Below, piece after piece: positions 44,869 through 53,844 of a DNA stretch of 64,000 nt. Within the stretch, counting starts at the first letter, position 1. Every line of letters begins with the position of its first letter. A program made the translations under genes and the position numbers. Source of the stretch: a virus; IMG/VR virus record IMGVR_UViG_3300046535_002009, positions 46,061 to 110,060 of that record. One strand, given 5' to 3'. A model generated the notes under the pieces. The model ran no database searches. It saw nothing but the letters and a program-made list of their open reading frames with translations, and had not been told where the DNA came from.

Positions 44869-45426
44869 CTATTTGCGGTTCTTCACCGCGGGGGTGGGGG
44901 TGGCCTGGCTGCACTGGTACTGCGGAGCCGTGGGGTCGAAGGGGTCGGCGCGGGTGCAGCTGTAGGTCTGGCCGCCGGTGGTGAACGTCCAGCTGTAGGG
45001 CGGCTGGCCGGCGGTGCCGGGCGGTCCTTGTGGCCCGGGTGAGCCGTCGGCGCCGGGGCTTCCTGCCGGGCCGGGGAGGGTGGAGTTGGTGCCGTCGCGG
45101 CCAGCGGGGCCGCTGGGTCCGGTCGGGCCGGTCGGTCCTGGGATCGGGGTGGGGGTGGGTGCGTCGCGGCCGGCCGGGCCCTGGGGTCCCTCCGGTCCCT
45201 GGGGGCCGGTGAGTCCGGCGTCGCCGCGGCTGCCGGGCGGGCCGGCGACGGGGGATGCGCCGAGTTGCTGGACCTGGCGGGCGAGGCCGTCGCGGGCCTC
45301 GTTGGCGGAGCGGAGGTCGGCGGACAGCTGGACGGTCTGGACGGCAAGCCATGCCATGAAGATCAGCATCAGCACCGCGGTGAAGAGGGCCACGGTCTCG
45401 GCCCGGGCCGGGAATCGGCGGTTCAT
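44869..45426 (-). CDS. membrane-anchored collagen-like protein, 185 aa
   Basis: An N-terminal membrane helix ([20 protein letters not shown]) and a short coiled coil ([20 protein letters not shown]) lead into Gly-X-Y triplets from about residue 60 to 140 ([19 protein letters not shown]), with a TPTPIPGP break. The last 40 residues are globular with two Cys ([16 protein letters not shown]). Collagen-like stalks are frequent in phage fibres and Streptomyces phages. The placement after holin genes suggests surface or lysis association. Confidence 0.8.
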   Translation of the reverse strand: MNRRFPARAETVALFTAVLMLIFMAWLAVQTVQLSADLRSANEARDGLARQVQQLGASPVAGPPGSRGDAGLTGPQGPEGPQGPAGRDAPTPTPIPGPTGPTGPSGPAGRDGTNSTLPGPAGSPGADGSPGPQGPPGTAGQPPYSWTFTTGGQTYSCTRADPFDPTAPQYQCSQATPTPAVKNRK

Positions 45427-45776
45427 GAGGCGGTCACCGCCCAGATCGCGACGGCTGCGGAGAGCAGCGCCAGGAGGACGGGGACGACCATCTGGTAGAG
45501 GCGGGCCTGGCGTTCGCGTTCGCGGCGTGCTGCCTCGGCGAGCTTGTACGCCTCGAAGGCGTCCTCCAGGACCTTGATGTCGGAGCGGGCGGCCTGGAGG
45601 TCGCGGGTCAGGTCGGTGATCCGCTGGTCGGTGTGGGCGGACTGGAGGGTGTAGACGTCGGTGGACACGACGCGGTCGAGGCGGGCGTTGATCCCCTGGA
45701 TCATGCCCTGGAGGTCAGCGCGCAACGCCCCCACCATGCGTCCGAGCTCTCCCACCGTCAGGTCGTCGTCGGCCAC
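45423..45776 (-). CDS. coiled-coil membrane protein, holin-accessory-like, 117 aa
   Basis: GGAGGTGGAGAGAA is just ahead of GTG 45776. Helix ([20 protein letters not shown]), coiled coil ([19 protein letters not shown]), then one C-terminal membrane span ([18 protein letters not shown]). This single-span type is common beside holin genes of actinophages. Its stop overlaps the collagen-like start. Confidence 0.7.
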   Translation of the reverse strand: MADDDLTVGELGRMVGALRADLQGMIQGINARLDRVVSTDVYTLQSAHTDQRITDLTRDLQAARSDIKVLEDAFEAYKLAEAARRERERQARLYQMVVPVLLALLSAAVAIWAVTAS

Positions 45777-45871
45777 TTCTCTCCACCTCCGTCCGTGGTC
45801 GCTGTTCCGGGTCTCGACATGGAGCCGCGCCGGCCGGGCCGGTGCTCGGCGCCGGTCGGCGCGGCAGTCAT

Positions 45872-46270
45872 TCACTCGCTCCGGGTGTAGGTGACGGCGG
45901 CCGGTGCGGGCGGTGCGACCGGGGCGGTGATCTGGGTGCGGGTGTACAGGGCTGCGGCGATGGCCACGGCGGACATGACGAGGGCCTGCAGGTCGGCGCT
46001 CCAGTGGAGGCCGTATCCGACGGCCAGGGCGATGGCTGCCTGGAAGAGGCCGAGGACGGCGGCGATGCCACCGTCGTGGGCGATGCGGGCGATGATGACG
46101 CCGATGATCGCCGCGGCGAAGGCGTTGATCGCGGACTGCTGGTCGACGGTGACGTGTGCGCCGAACGCGACGGCGAGCTTGACGATGACGGCGACGAGGG
46201 CGAGGTAGGCGGCGGGTTCGCGGCCGAGGATGGTGGTGACGGGGTTGCGGTCGGGGGTGGTGGTGCCCAT
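45872..46270 (-). CDS. holin-like membrane protein, 132 aa
   Basis: Three to four hydrophobic spans: AAYLALVAVIVKLAVAFGA, AINAFAAAIIGVIIARIA, AVLGLFQAAIALAVGYGL, LVMSAVAIAAALYTRTQ. The soluble tail is Pro/Ala-rich. Located next to the endolysin gene, it fits a holin that makes the membrane permeable and lets the lysin reach the wall. Confidence 0.7.
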   Translation of the reverse strand: MGTTTPDRNPVTTILGREPAAYLALVAVIVKLAVAFGAHVTVDQQSAINAFAAAIIGVIIARIAHDGGIAAVLGLFQAAIALAVGYGLHWSADLQALVMSAVAIAAALYTRTQITAPVAPPAPAAVTYTRSE

Positions 46271-46284
46271 GGCGGGGGTGCTCC

Positions 46285-47172
46285 TCAGCGGGTGCGGGGC
46301 TTGGTCTTGGTCATGGCCCAGGTGCGGGCGCCGAGCTTGCCGTCGACATCGCCGACGCTGTAGCCCTGCGCGTTGCACTCGGTCTGGAATGCGCGGCAGA
46401 CGGCCTCGGACTTGGGGCCGTAGTCGCCGTCGACGGTGATGGTCCAGCCGCGCCAGGCCATGTAGGCCTGCCACATGCGGACGCGGTCGCTCGCGGTGAA
46501 GTTGACGATGAGGTGGCCGTCGTAGGTGGCGTAGGCCGGCGCCGGTGTGCTCGGCGGCGGGGCGGGTGTCGGCGGTGCCGGGGTGGGCGCGGCGGCGAAC
46601 AGGGGCGGCATGGGGCCGGGGTCGGTGTGGTCGTTCTCGGGCACCTGCGAGTGGCCGTAGTGGCCGCTGCGGGTGGACCAGACCGTGGCGTCGCGGTGCG
46701 CGGTCCAGGTGGGCTCGCCCATGGGCCAGACGTCCGGGACGCCCCAGGACCGGAGCCAGGCCATGATCTTGTCGAGGCCGGCGCTGGGGGTGTCGCGGAG
46801 GGTGGGGTAGACCCGGCCGTCGACCCGGCAGTACGGGAAGAACAGGCTCTCGATCTGGATGCAGACGTTGCCCTTGCGGTTGGTCTCCACCCCGCCGGGG
46901 GCGTTGACCACGGACTTGCTGCGGGAGGTCGCGGCGAAGTACTGCACGGTGCGGCCGGTGAACGGGTCCCACAGCAGGTGGGGAGCGGCGCCGGCGCCGT
47001 CGCTGGCGAAGTAGCGGGCGAGGGTGTCGAAGGGCAGCAGGTCGGCCGGTGCGGCCGCGGTGGCGTTGCGGTCCCAGGTGATGTGCCAGATCGTGCGGGA
47101 GCCGCCGTCTCCGGCCATGGGGGCGTCGTCGAGTTGGCGGCGCTCGGCGCCGGGCAGGTAGAGGTCGGCCAT
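46285..47172 (-). CDS. endolysin: amidase-like domain plus peptidoglycan-binding domain, 295 aa
   Basis: The N-terminal domain (residues about 1-185) resembles an N-acetylmuramoyl-L-alanine amidase (Amidase_2 type): IWHITWDRN holds the first zinc His, and YGHSQVPENDHTDPG matches the conserved His...DPG end. A Pro/Ala linker (TPAPPTPAPPPSTPAP) leads to a PG_binding_1 domain (WQAYMAWRGWTITVDGDYGP, SEAVCRAFQ). It would cut the peptidoglycan at lysis. No signal peptide, so export depends on the holin. The start overlaps the peptidase stop by 1 bp. Confidence 0.75.
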   Translation of the reverse strand: MADLYLPGAERRQLDDAPMAGDGGSRTIWHITWDRNATAAAPADLLPFDTLARYFASDGAGAAPHLLWDPFTGRTVQYFAATSRSKSVVNAPGGVETNRKGNVCIQIESLFFPYCRVDGRVYPTLRDTPSAGLDKIMAWLRSWGVPDVWPMGEPTWTAHRDATVWSTRSGHYGHSQVPENDHTDPGPMPPLFAAAPTPAPPTPAPPPSTPAPAYATYDGHLIVNFTASDRVRMWQAYMAWRGWTITVDGDYGPKSEAVCRAFQTECNAQGYSVGDVDGKLGARTWAMTKTKPRTR

Positions 47173-48068
47173 CAGATGCCCTTCCGGGTGCGCCAGGTGT
47201 CCATGGCGGCGAGGAGGTCGTGGTCGGCGTCCTGCGGGGCAGGGACGGGGACCGGGGTGGGCGGCGCCGGCGCGGCCCAGGTGAAGGCGGTGACGTCGCC
47301 CTCCTCGGAGAGGAGCGTCTGCAGGTCGGTGCCTGTCAGGTAGCCGCGGCCCTCAAGCCCCCAGCCGGTGCCCCAGGAGTTGGTGATCCAGAAGCCGTCG
47401 GTGGTGGCGTCCCAGCGGGGGATCTCGACCTCGTGTCCGCCGGCCAGGCCGGACGACTTCACGATGGGGATCCGGCCGTCGGCGTCGGTCGACTCCATGG
47501 AGGTGTACCAGTGGACGCCGATGATGATCGGGCCGGCCTGCAGGGCGGAGCGGGCGGCGGCCAGGCTGAACGCATGGCTGTACTTGGTGATCAGGCCGAG
47601 GGCCTGGAGGGCCTTGCCCGCGCCCACGCCGTTGGAGCCGGTGTCGGTCGGAGGGAAGGTGCCGGGGTAGCCGTCGAGGATCGTCTCCAGGCTGTACAGG
47701 CGCAGGGCGAAGGCCTCGTCGAGCTGGTAGGTCCCGGCGGTGAACAGGCCGTGAGAGTTGGCGGCCCCGGCCTCGGTGATGGTGACGGTGGTGGCGGCGG
47801 TGCGACCGGCGCTGTCGGTGCCCAGCGCGCCGACTGCCGCGTTCGCGGTGCAGCTGCCGACCTGGCCTTGGTCCAGCACGGGGATGCGTCGGGTCCAGTC
47901 CACGGACTGGAGCGCGGACTTGGGCAGGACGCCGACGGTGAACGCGAGGGAGCGGGGGTCGTGGCGGGCGTGCCGGCCGTAGGTGCGGATCGAACGGGGG
48001 CGTGCCGCCTCCACGCTCGTGTCGGCGGTTGTCCGCCCGGTGGCGGGATCGTGCTCGGGCTGGGCCAT
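47172..48068 (-). CDS. papain-like (C1) cysteine peptidase, 298 aa
   Basis: Catalytic features are in order: VLDQGQVGSCTANAA with the oxyanion Gln69 (in GQVGSC) and nucleophile Cys73, a His in LAGGHEVEIPRWD near 210, and Asn in WITNSWGTGWGLEGRGYL near 230. Papain-like proteases are known from some actinophage virions and lysis regions. There is no signal or pro-peptide obvious. A linker of prolines and an end helix follow (APPTPVPVPAPQDADHD). Might attack host wall or surface proteins. Confidence 0.8.
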   Translation of the reverse strand: MAQPEHDPATGRTTADTSVEAARPRSIRTYGRHARHDPRSLAFTVGVLPKSALQSVDWTRRIPVLDQGQVGSCTANAAVGALGTDSAGRTAATTVTITEAGAANSHGLFTAGTYQLDEAFALRLYSLETILDGYPGTFPPTDTGSNGVGAGKALQALGLITKYSHAFSLAAARSALQAGPIIIGVHWYTSMESTDADGRIPIVKSSGLAGGHEVEIPRWDATTDGFWITNSWGTGWGLEGRGYLTGTDLQTLLSEEGDVTAFTWAAPAPPTPVPVPAPQDADHDLLAAMDTWRTRKGI

Positions 48069-48378
48069 GTGGGCTCCTGTGGAGGGAGGTGGTCAGCGCG
48101 GGCCCGATGCAGGTCAGAGCGCCTTTCCGTGACCCTCCATCCCGGACCGGCACTGCCTTCCCGCACCGGGCCCGCATCGCCACAGTCACCACCGGCCCCA
48201 CTGACACCGCGACGCCCGCCACCGCCCTGACCTGCGTTTACAGGACAAACCGGACCGGAACCTAGGGTCTGGCCCGCGACCGGGTACTCCGAGGGCCCGC
48301 CGCACGGTGGGGCCTCGCTTCGCAGGCGCGGGCCCCACCGCCGCCTGCGAACCGCCTGCGTGAACAGGAGTGCCGGGC
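48069..48378. other. 310-bp divergent intergenic region with RNA structure
   Basis: The region holds control signals for the leftward peptidase gene and rightward cluster. The right part (48305-48351) can form two interlocking 10-bp stems; the left part contains a GGTCAG...CTGACC-rich stretch. No clear -35/-10 pair was seen. No gene of useful length was detected. Confidence 0.5.
48305..48351 (+). promoter_or_regulatory. possible pseudoknot or attenuator in the leader of the glycosyltransferase cluster
   Basis: Stem A pairs CGGTGGGGCC (48305-48314) with GGCCCCACCG (48331-48340); stem B pairs TTCGCAGGCG (48319-48328, in the loop of A) with CGCCTGCGAA (48342-48351). Both are perfect. They can coexist as an H-type pseudoknot or compete. 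A second CGCCTGCG lies at 48353-48360. The start codon of the cluster's first gene is 28 bp from stem B. Confidence 0.5.
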
Positions 48379-49386
48379 ATGCCGCCCTTCGAGCCGCCCC
48401 TCCTTGACGCCTTCGGCATGAAGGCCGACTCCTCCGGCTGCGGCGTCATCCGCATCGAGCTGCCGATGGACGCCCTGAAGGGCGAGGGCTACGCGACCGC
48501 CTACGCCGAGGGCGCCCACAACAAGCTCCGCACCCGGGTCCTGATCGGCCAGCGGGTCTGCAACGACACCGCTTCGCCGGGCTGGCAGGACATGGCCCGG
48601 GCCGCGAACCGGCCCAAGCTCGTCTTCGAGCTCGATGACGACCTGTGGAACATCGACAGCAGCAACGTGATCGCTCACCGCTACTTCGGCGACCCGGCCG
48701 TCCGCAGCCGCCTGGAGGCGAACATCCGGGTCGCGGACGAGGTGACCGTCACCATGGAGCCCCTGGCCGACCTGGTGCGTCCGCTCAACCCGAACGTCCG
48801 CGTCATCCCGAACTACCTGCCCTCGTGGCTTCTGGAGCACGATCGGCCGCGGTCGGCGGAGGGCACGGTGACGGTCGGCTGGGCGGGCTCGACGACGCAC
48901 CTGATGGACGTGCAGGAGCTCGGCGGCCACCTGCGGCAGGTCATGGCCCGCAACCGTCACGTCGAGCTGCACCTGATCGGCTCGGACTACCGCAAGGCGA
49001 TGGGTGCCGGCACGCAGGACCGGGTCCGGTTCAGCGGCTGGTCCGCGTCACCCGCGGACTACTGGCGGGCCGTCGACTTCGACGTCATGCTCGCGCCACT
49101 GCGCGCCCACCAGTTCAACGCCAGCAAGAGCCCGCTGCGCCCGCTGGAGGCGGCGTTCCTCGGCATCCCCGTGATCGCCTCCGACTACGGCCCCTACGGC
49201 GCGTTCGTCCGCCACGGGCAGACCGGCTTCCTTGTGCGTCGCGACCACGAGTGGGGCCGGTACCTGCGCGACCTCGTCAACGACCCGGCGATGCGGGCCG
49301 AGATGGGCGCCGCAGCCCGCCGCCAGGCCGCGGACTGGACGATCGAGGGCAACCTCGACGCGTGGCGGAAGGTGCTCGCGCCGTGA
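48379..49386 (+). CDS. GT4-type glycosyltransferase, 335 aa
   Basis: AGGAG eight bases ahead fixes ATG 48379. GT-B fold features: RVADEVTVTMEPLADLVR in the N-terminal domain, NVRVIPNYLP in the hinge, then VGWAGSTTH, DFDVMLAPLR, and the donor-binding SPLRPLEAAFLGIPVIAS (E-x7-E-like). It transfers sugar from a nucleotide donor. First gene of a rightward cluster of nine. A target on the phage virion or host surface is possible. Confidence 0.8.
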   Translation: MPPFEPPLLDAFGMKADSSGCGVIRIELPMDALKGEGYATAYAEGAHNKLRTRVLIGQRVCNDTASPGWQDMARAANRPKLVFELDDDLWNIDSSNVIAHRYFGDPAVRSRLEANIRVADEVTVTMEPLADLVRPLNPNVRVIPNYLPSWLLEHDRPRSAEGTVTVGWAGSTTHLMDVQELGGHLRQVMARNRHVELHLIGSDYRKAMGAGTQDRVRFSGWSASPADYWRAVDFDVMLAPLRAHQFNASKSPLRPLEAAFLGIPVIASDYGPYGAFVRHGQTGFLVRRDHEWGRYLRDLVNDPAMRAEMGAAARRQAADWTIEGNLDAWRKVLAP

Positions 49387-49781
49387 CCGCGGGGACAGCC
49401 ATCGGCATCCTTCTCGCCCACCTGGCCGGCGACTACCTCCTGCAGTCGCACTGGATGGCGACGGAGAAGACCAGCCGCTGGTGGCCGGCCGCGGCACATG
49501 CCGCCACGTACGGCCTTCCGTACCTGGCGGTCACCCGCTCGCCCGCGGCTCTTGCGGTCATCGTCATCACCCACGCCGTGATCGACCGGTACCGCCTGGC
49601 CCGGCACGTGTGCTGGGCAAAGAACCTCGTCGGGCCGGCGCGGCACCGGCGGCCGTGGGCCGACTGCTCGGCCACCGGCTACCCGCCCGAGGCTCCGGCC
49701 TGGCTCGCCGTCTGGCTGCTCATCGTCGCGGACAACTCCATCCACCTGCTCATCAACACGGCCGCCGTGGCCTGGCTGTGA
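49383..49781 (+). CDS. DUF3307-like membrane protein, 132 aa
   Basis: GTG 49383 overlaps the glycosyltransferase stop. It begins AIGILLAHLAGDYLLQSHWM, the DUF3307 signature, and a second HAVIDRYRLARH element matches the same family. Several spans are predicted (AWLAVWLLIVADNSIHLLIN). Function of the family is unknown; phage copies are known. Confidence 0.75.
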   Translation: MTAGTAIGILLAHLAGDYLLQSHWMATEKTSRWWPAAAHAATYGLPYLAVTRSPAALAVIVITHAVIDRYRLARHVCWAKNLVGPARHRRPWADCSATGYPPEAPAWLAVWLLIVADNSIHLLINTAAVAWL

Positions 49782-49787
49782 GGACCC

Positions 49788-50501
49788 ATGTCTGACCTCT
49801 GCATCGTCGTTCCGACCCGCGGCCGCCCGGGCAACCTTCGCGAGCTCTGGGCGGCATTCCGCGAGACCTGCACCAGCCGTACCATGCTGCTGGCCTACGC
49901 CGACGAGGACGACCCGGAGCTGCCCGGCTACCGCGCCCTGGCCGAGGAGGTCCAGGCGGCCGGGCCAGCGCCCGGCCCGGAGTTCTTCCTCGTGATCGGC
50001 GCGCGGCTTCGGCTGGGCCCGACCCTCAACCTGGCCGTGAAACACTGGGCTTGGTCGTGGCCGCGCATGGGCTTCATGGGCGACGACCACCGGCCGCGGA
50101 CCGGCGGCTGGGACACGCGGTACGTCGAGGCCCTGGACGAGCTCGGGACCGGCCTGGTCTACGGCAACGACCTGATCCAGGGCCCGAACCTGCCGACCCA
50201 GGCAGCGATGACCTCGGACATCCTCCTGGCCACCGGGCACATGGTCCCGCCCGGCCTGATCCACCTCTACGCCGACAACGCGTGGCTGGCCCTCGGTCAA
50301 GCCCTCGGCGCCATCACCTACCTGCCCGACGTCATCGTCGAGCACTGCCACCCGATCGCCGGCCGGGCCGCGTGGGACGCCGGCTACGCCGAGGCCAACG
50401 ACGACGCCCGGTCCGACGCCGACCGGGCGGTCTTCGAGCAGTGGCGGGCGAACGACCTCACCGACTGGGTCCGAAAGATCAGGGAGTACCCCCGTGGCTG
50501 A
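49788..50501 (+). CDS. GT-A type glycosyltransferase, 237 aa
   Basis: LCIVVPTRGRPGNLRELWAA is the nucleotide-sugar binding start of GT2-like enzymes; GFMGDDHRPRTGGWD supplies the DxD-like acidic motif; DVIVEHCHP fits the later acceptor-site region. Similar to phage-encoded GT2 proteins. Six bp after the membrane protein gene. Confidence 0.8.
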   Translation: MSDLCIVVPTRGRPGNLRELWAAFRETCTSRTMLLAYADEDDPELPGYRALAEEVQAAGPAPGPEFFLVIGARLRLGPTLNLAVKHWAWSWPRMGFMGDDHRPRTGGWDTRYVEALDELGTGLVYGNDLIQGPNLPTQAAMTSDILLATGHMVPPGLIHLYADNAWLALGQALGAITYLPDVIVEHCHPIAGRAAWDAGYAEANDDARSDADRAVFEQWRANDLTDWVRKIREYPRG

Positions 50502-50649
50502 CGACAAGCAGGCCGCCGCCGAACAGGCCATCCGAGACTTCGACTTCTGGGACTACGGGCTCAACGAGGTTGACCCGGGGGGCGAGTACGCCGAGTGGGT
50601 CACCCCGCTCGCCGCTGCGGTGGTCAAGGCGATCGAGGGCGCGGCATGA
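50494..50649 (+). CDS. small acidic protein, 51 aa
   Basis: GTG 50494 is 8 bp inside the previous gene; TGA 50647-50649 overlaps the methyltransferase ATG (ATGA). The peptide is acidic and aromatic (AIRDFDFWDYGLNEVDPGG, YAEWVTPLAAAVVKAI). Retained because both ends are coupled. Could be a small partner of the next enzyme. Confidence 0.6.
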   Translation: MADDKQAAAEQAIRDFDFWDYGLNEVDPGGEYAEWVTPLAAAVVKAIEGAA

Positions 50650-51281
50650 CGGAGCACCGGCTCTTCGACGGCGACGTCCCGCACGTCTCCACCGCCGAGT
50701 TCCACGCTGGCCGCGAGCGGGCCCCGCACCTGGAGCAAGCCGTTCACCGACCCCGTCTGGAGATGGCCGCCTCGCTGGTGCGCCAGGCACTGGACCTCAT
50801 CCCATCGAACTGGCCGCACAGCAGGGACCCAGAGGCGAGCCCCTGGCCCGGGGTCTCCGACCTCGGCTGCGGCGACGGCGGGCTTCTCTCACTCCTGCCC
50901 GGCTCGCCTACCGCCACGTGCTGGGGCTACGACTTCCAGCCTTCGAACAAGGCCGGATGGGCCGAGCGCCAGGTGCTCGCCAAGCAGCGAGACGTCTTCG
51001 GAGCCGACCGAGACAAGGTCCACCTCGGCACCATTTCCGTCTGCACCGAGGTGCTCGAACACCTCGCTGACCCCCACGAGGTCGTGCGGTGGATTGGGAG
51101 CCGATCCCGGTTCCTTGTCGCGTCATCCCCATGGAACGAGACCCCCGAGTCCCACGACGAGTGCCACGCCTGGGCGTGGGACCACGACGGCTACCGCGCC
51201 CTCATCGAACAGGGCGGATACCGCGTGCTGGCCCACGAGACCGTCGGCCAGTTCCAGCTCATCCTCGGGGAGCACCCGTGA
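50646..51281 (+). CDS. SAM-dependent methyltransferase, 211 aa
   Basis: Class I fold: motif I VSDLGCGDGGLL (residues about 71-82), acidic motif II around CWGYDFQ, and CTEVLEHLADPHEVVRW, typical of Methyltransf_11/23. The C-terminal strand region ends YRVLAHETVGQFQLI. Substrate unknown; together with glycosyltransferases it probably modifies a glycan or lipid-linked sugar. Confidence 0.8.
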   Translation: MTEHRLFDGDVPHVSTAEFHAGRERAPHLEQAVHRPRLEMAASLVRQALDLIPSNWPHSRDPEASPWPGVSDLGCGDGGLLSLLPGSPTATCWGYDFQPSNKAGWAERQVLAKQRDVFGADRDKVHLGTISVCTEVLEHLADPHEVVRWIGSRSRFLVASSPWNETPESHDECHAWAWDHDGYRALIEQGGYRVLAHETVGQFQLILGEHP

Positions 51282-52360
51282 ACCTGCGTCTGCACGTGAT
51301 CGACCACGAGACGCAGGACGGCCACGAGGCCGGCACCCTGCTGAACCGCTCCTTCTACCTCAACGACGTACCGAGGCTGATCCTCCTGTGCCGGCTGCTC
51401 GGGCACCGGGGCGTGGTCGACGGCTACGGCTCCGGGACGGACGGGCGCCAGGCGCGCTGGGTGGCCTGCCACCGGTGCGGTGTCCGGCCGCAGCCCCAGG
51501 GCGATCTGGACCCGACGCAGTGGCAGCTCGGCCAGCGCTACCGCGGGCCGTTCGTTCCAGCTGTCCCGCCGACGCCGCCGAAGACCCTGGCCTCCGCCGT
51601 CAGGTACATCGCGCCCAAGGTGGCGGGCCCGTGGCCGGTCCACCCGACGACCGAGATCAGCGGCCAGCTCGTCATCGGGCGTGGCACGTTCCGCAGCCTC
51701 GGGGTGGAGCTCAAGGTCGGCAATGACAGCAGCGAGAACGCCCTCGCGTGCAGCCTTCGGCTTGGCCGGCTCGGGGCCCTGTACCTGAGCTTCGGCAGTC
51801 TCGGCCGCCGGGTGCAGCGGCGCCTCAACTCCGGGACGTACGAGTCTCGGGTGATCGAGGTCAGCGTCCACGACGGCCGTCTGGGGTGGAAGGTGTGGGC
51901 GCCCCGGGACTCGTGGACCAGGGGCACCCCGCGGTGGATGGACGGCAGTACGGCTCTCGACCCGCGGGACCGGTGGCTAGGCCCGGTGCGGTACTCGTAC
52001 GAGGACGTCGGCCCGAAGCGTCCCGGCCGGGTGGTCATGCCCGAAGGCGACGCGCACGAGGTCACCTTGCAGCTTCAGCAGCAGCGCAAGGGCCGTCGGC
52101 GCGGCCGGCCGGTCGAGTCCTGGACCGTCGACTGGAGCGGCAAGATCCCGTTCCGGGACGGGTCATGGAAGGGCGACGACGTCCTCGGCTCCGGCGTCGA
52201 GGTGTCCGCGGCCGCTGTCGACAGCGGCCGGTGGCCGCAGGAGGCATGCGCTCGGATCGCCGCCGACGTGGCCCGGGACCGGGCCCGCTACCGCTGGCAC
52301 GGCGAGTCGACCTTCCCCCAGCCCGACCCCGACGCGGACTTCGACGTGGAGGTCTCCTGA
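51278..52360 (+). CDS. hypothetical protein, 360 aa
   Basis: GTG 51278 overlaps the methyltransferase stop. The start (LRLHVIDHETQDGHEAGTLL) and a zinc-like CHRCGVRPQPQGD precede a beta-rich region (residues about 125-290: ELKVGNDSSENALACSLRLG, RVIEVSVHDGRLGWKVWAPR). Its ends are charged. Looks like a phage protein built on a sheet with a W-rich face; no family recognised. Could be the acceptor or scaffold of the glycan-modifying enzymes. Confidence 0.7.
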   Translation: MNLRLHVIDHETQDGHEAGTLLNRSFYLNDVPRLILLCRLLGHRGVVDGYGSGTDGRQARWVACHRCGVRPQPQGDLDPTQWQLGQRYRGPFVPAVPPTPPKTLASAVRYIAPKVAGPWPVHPTTEISGQLVIGRGTFRSLGVELKVGNDSSENALACSLRLGRLGALYLSFGSLGRRVQRRLNSGTYESRVIEVSVHDGRLGWKVWAPRDSWTRGTPRWMDGSTALDPRDRWLGPVRYSYEDVGPKRPGRVVMPEGDAHEVTLQLQQQRKGRRRGRPVESWTVDWSGKIPFRDGSWKGDDVLGSGVEVSAAAVDSGRWPQEACARIAADVARDRARYRWHGESTFPQPDPDADFDVEVS

Positions 52361-53241
52361 TGCGCGTACTCCTCACCGGCTCCGGCGGGTTCATCGGCCG
52401 GCACCTGCACCGAGAGCTTGACCGGCGCGGGCACACCGTGACGACGTGCGACCTACGGGCCGCGCACCTCGGCGACGCCCTCGACCTGTTCCGCACGCAC
52501 CGCGTCCGATACGACCTCGCGATCCACTGCGCCGCCGTCGTCGGCGGCCGCGCGAGCATCGACGGCTCACCGCTCGGCGTCGGCACGAACCTCGCGCTCG
52601 ACGCGTGGTTCATGCGCTGGCTCGCCGCGACGAAGACCCGCCGGGCGGTCTACTACTCCAGCTCCGCCGCGTACCCGGTCGCGCTGCAGGGCGAGAACAG
52701 CGGCCACAGCCTGGCCGAGAGCGACATCGACCTCGCACTGCCGGGCCGGCCGGACCAGACGTACGGGCTGGCCAAGCTCACCGGCGAGCAGTTGGTCCCC
52801 TACGTCGAGGCCGAAGGCGGCCGCGTCCACGTGCTGCGCCCCATGTCCGGGTACGGCGCGGACCAGTCCCCCGTCTACCCGTTCCCGGCGTTCATCGGGC
52901 GGGCGCTGCGCAGGGACGACCCGTTCGAGATCTGGGGGTCCGGCCGGCAGGTGCGGGACTGGATCCACATCGACGATGTGGTCGGGGCGACGCTGGCCGC
53001 GGTCGAGCAGGACGTGCGCGGGCCGGTCAACCTGGGCACCGGCCGGCCGACGAGCTTCAACGAGCTGGCGGAGCTGGTGTGCCGGGAGGCCGGGTACCGG
53101 CCGGAGTTCAGGCACCGCCTGGACGCCCCCGACGGCGTCCAGTACCGGGTCGCCGACCCGAGCCGGCTGCTCGGCTTCTACACGCCGCAGGTGAGCCTGG
53201 AGGAAGGCGTGCGACGGGCGCTGGAGGCCGGCCGTGGCTGA
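52360..53241 (+). CDS. NAD-dependent sugar epimerase/dehydratase (extended SDR), 293 aa
   Basis: Rossmann glycine motif MRVLLTGSGGFIGRHLHRE; active site YYSSSAAYP (Ser) and YGLAKLTGEQL (Tyr-x3-Lys); later WGSGRQVRDWIHIDDVVG. This is the NDP-sugar epimerase/dehydratase family (GalE/WbpP-like). It makes an activated sugar, likely for the cluster's glycosyltransferases. ATG overlaps the upstream stop by 1 bp. Confidence 0.85.
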   Translation: MRVLLTGSGGFIGRHLHRELDRRGHTVTTCDLRAAHLGDALDLFRTHRVRYDLAIHCAAVVGGRASIDGSPLGVGTNLALDAWFMRWLAATKTRRAVYYSSSAAYPVALQGENSGHSLAESDIDLALPGRPDQTYGLAKLTGEQLVPYVEAEGGRVHVLRPMSGYGADQSPVYPFPAFIGRALRRDDPFEIWGSGRQVRDWIHIDDVVGATLAAVEQDVRGPVNLGTGRPTSFNELAELVCREAGYRPEFRHRLDAPDGVQYRVADPSRLLGFYTPQVSLEEGVRRALEAGRG

Positions 53242-53830
53242 CCCGGGAATCACCGTCGTCATCCCGACGCACACCGCGCGGGTCCGCAACGGCATGGCCA
53301 AGCGGGCCGTGGGCTCCGTACTCGGCCAGACGCTGCCTGCGGCCTCGCTCGTCGTCGAGCACGACCTCGCCAGGGCCGGTGCCGCGGCGACAAGGGACCG
53401 CGGGCTGAGGAAGGTCACCACCGAGTGGACCGCATTCCTCGACAGCGACGACCAGCTGCGGCCCGAGCACCTGGCCGAGCTCGCGGCCTGCGCCAACGAG
53501 AATGGCGCCGACTACTGCTACAGCTGGTACCTGCCCGTGGGGTTCGGGTCAGACCCGCTGCCGCACTTCGGGAAGGCCTTCGACCCGGCGCACCCGACGC
53601 AGACCACCATTACCGTGCTGGTGCGCACGGAGCTGGCGCAGGCGGTGGGTTTCCGGGAGCCGCTGCCCGGGGCGCTGATCGGCGGCGAGCGGTACGGCGA
53701 GGACTTCCAGTTCACCGTGGAGTGCGTCGCAGCCGGTGGCCGCATCGTGCACCTGCCGAAGCGCACGTGGCTGTGGAACTGCCACGGCGCCAACACGTCC
53801 GGCCAGCCCGGCCGCGGCGACGCAGCCTGA
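53234..53830 (+). CDS. GT2 glycosyltransferase, 198 aa
   Basis: GITVVIPTHTARVRNGMAKR opens a GT-A fold; TEWTAFLDSDDQLRPEHLAE holds the DxD-like SDD. GEDFQFTVECVAAGGRIVHL is the typical acceptor/base region (ED motif). Shorter than average (usual 230-300) but complete in the nucleotide domain. GTG 53234 lies 8 bp inside the SDR gene. Confidence 0.75.
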   Translation: MADPGITVVIPTHTARVRNGMAKRAVGSVLGQTLPAASLVVEHDLARAGAAATRDRGLRKVTTEWTAFLDSDDQLRPEHLAELAACANENGADYCYSWYLPVGFGSDPLPHFGKAFDPAHPTQTTITVLVRTELAQAVGFREPLPGALIGGERYGEDFQFTVECVAAGGRIVHLPKRTWLWNCHGANTSGQPGRGDAA

Positions 53831-53844
53831 TCGAGGAGACGAGC

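Noticed and set aside
44869-45426. Collagen-like gene considered as an assembly or low-complexity artefact
   Set aside because: It has a start overlapping an upstream gene, a membrane helix, a coiled coil and a globular C-terminus with cysteines, so it is a normal gene.
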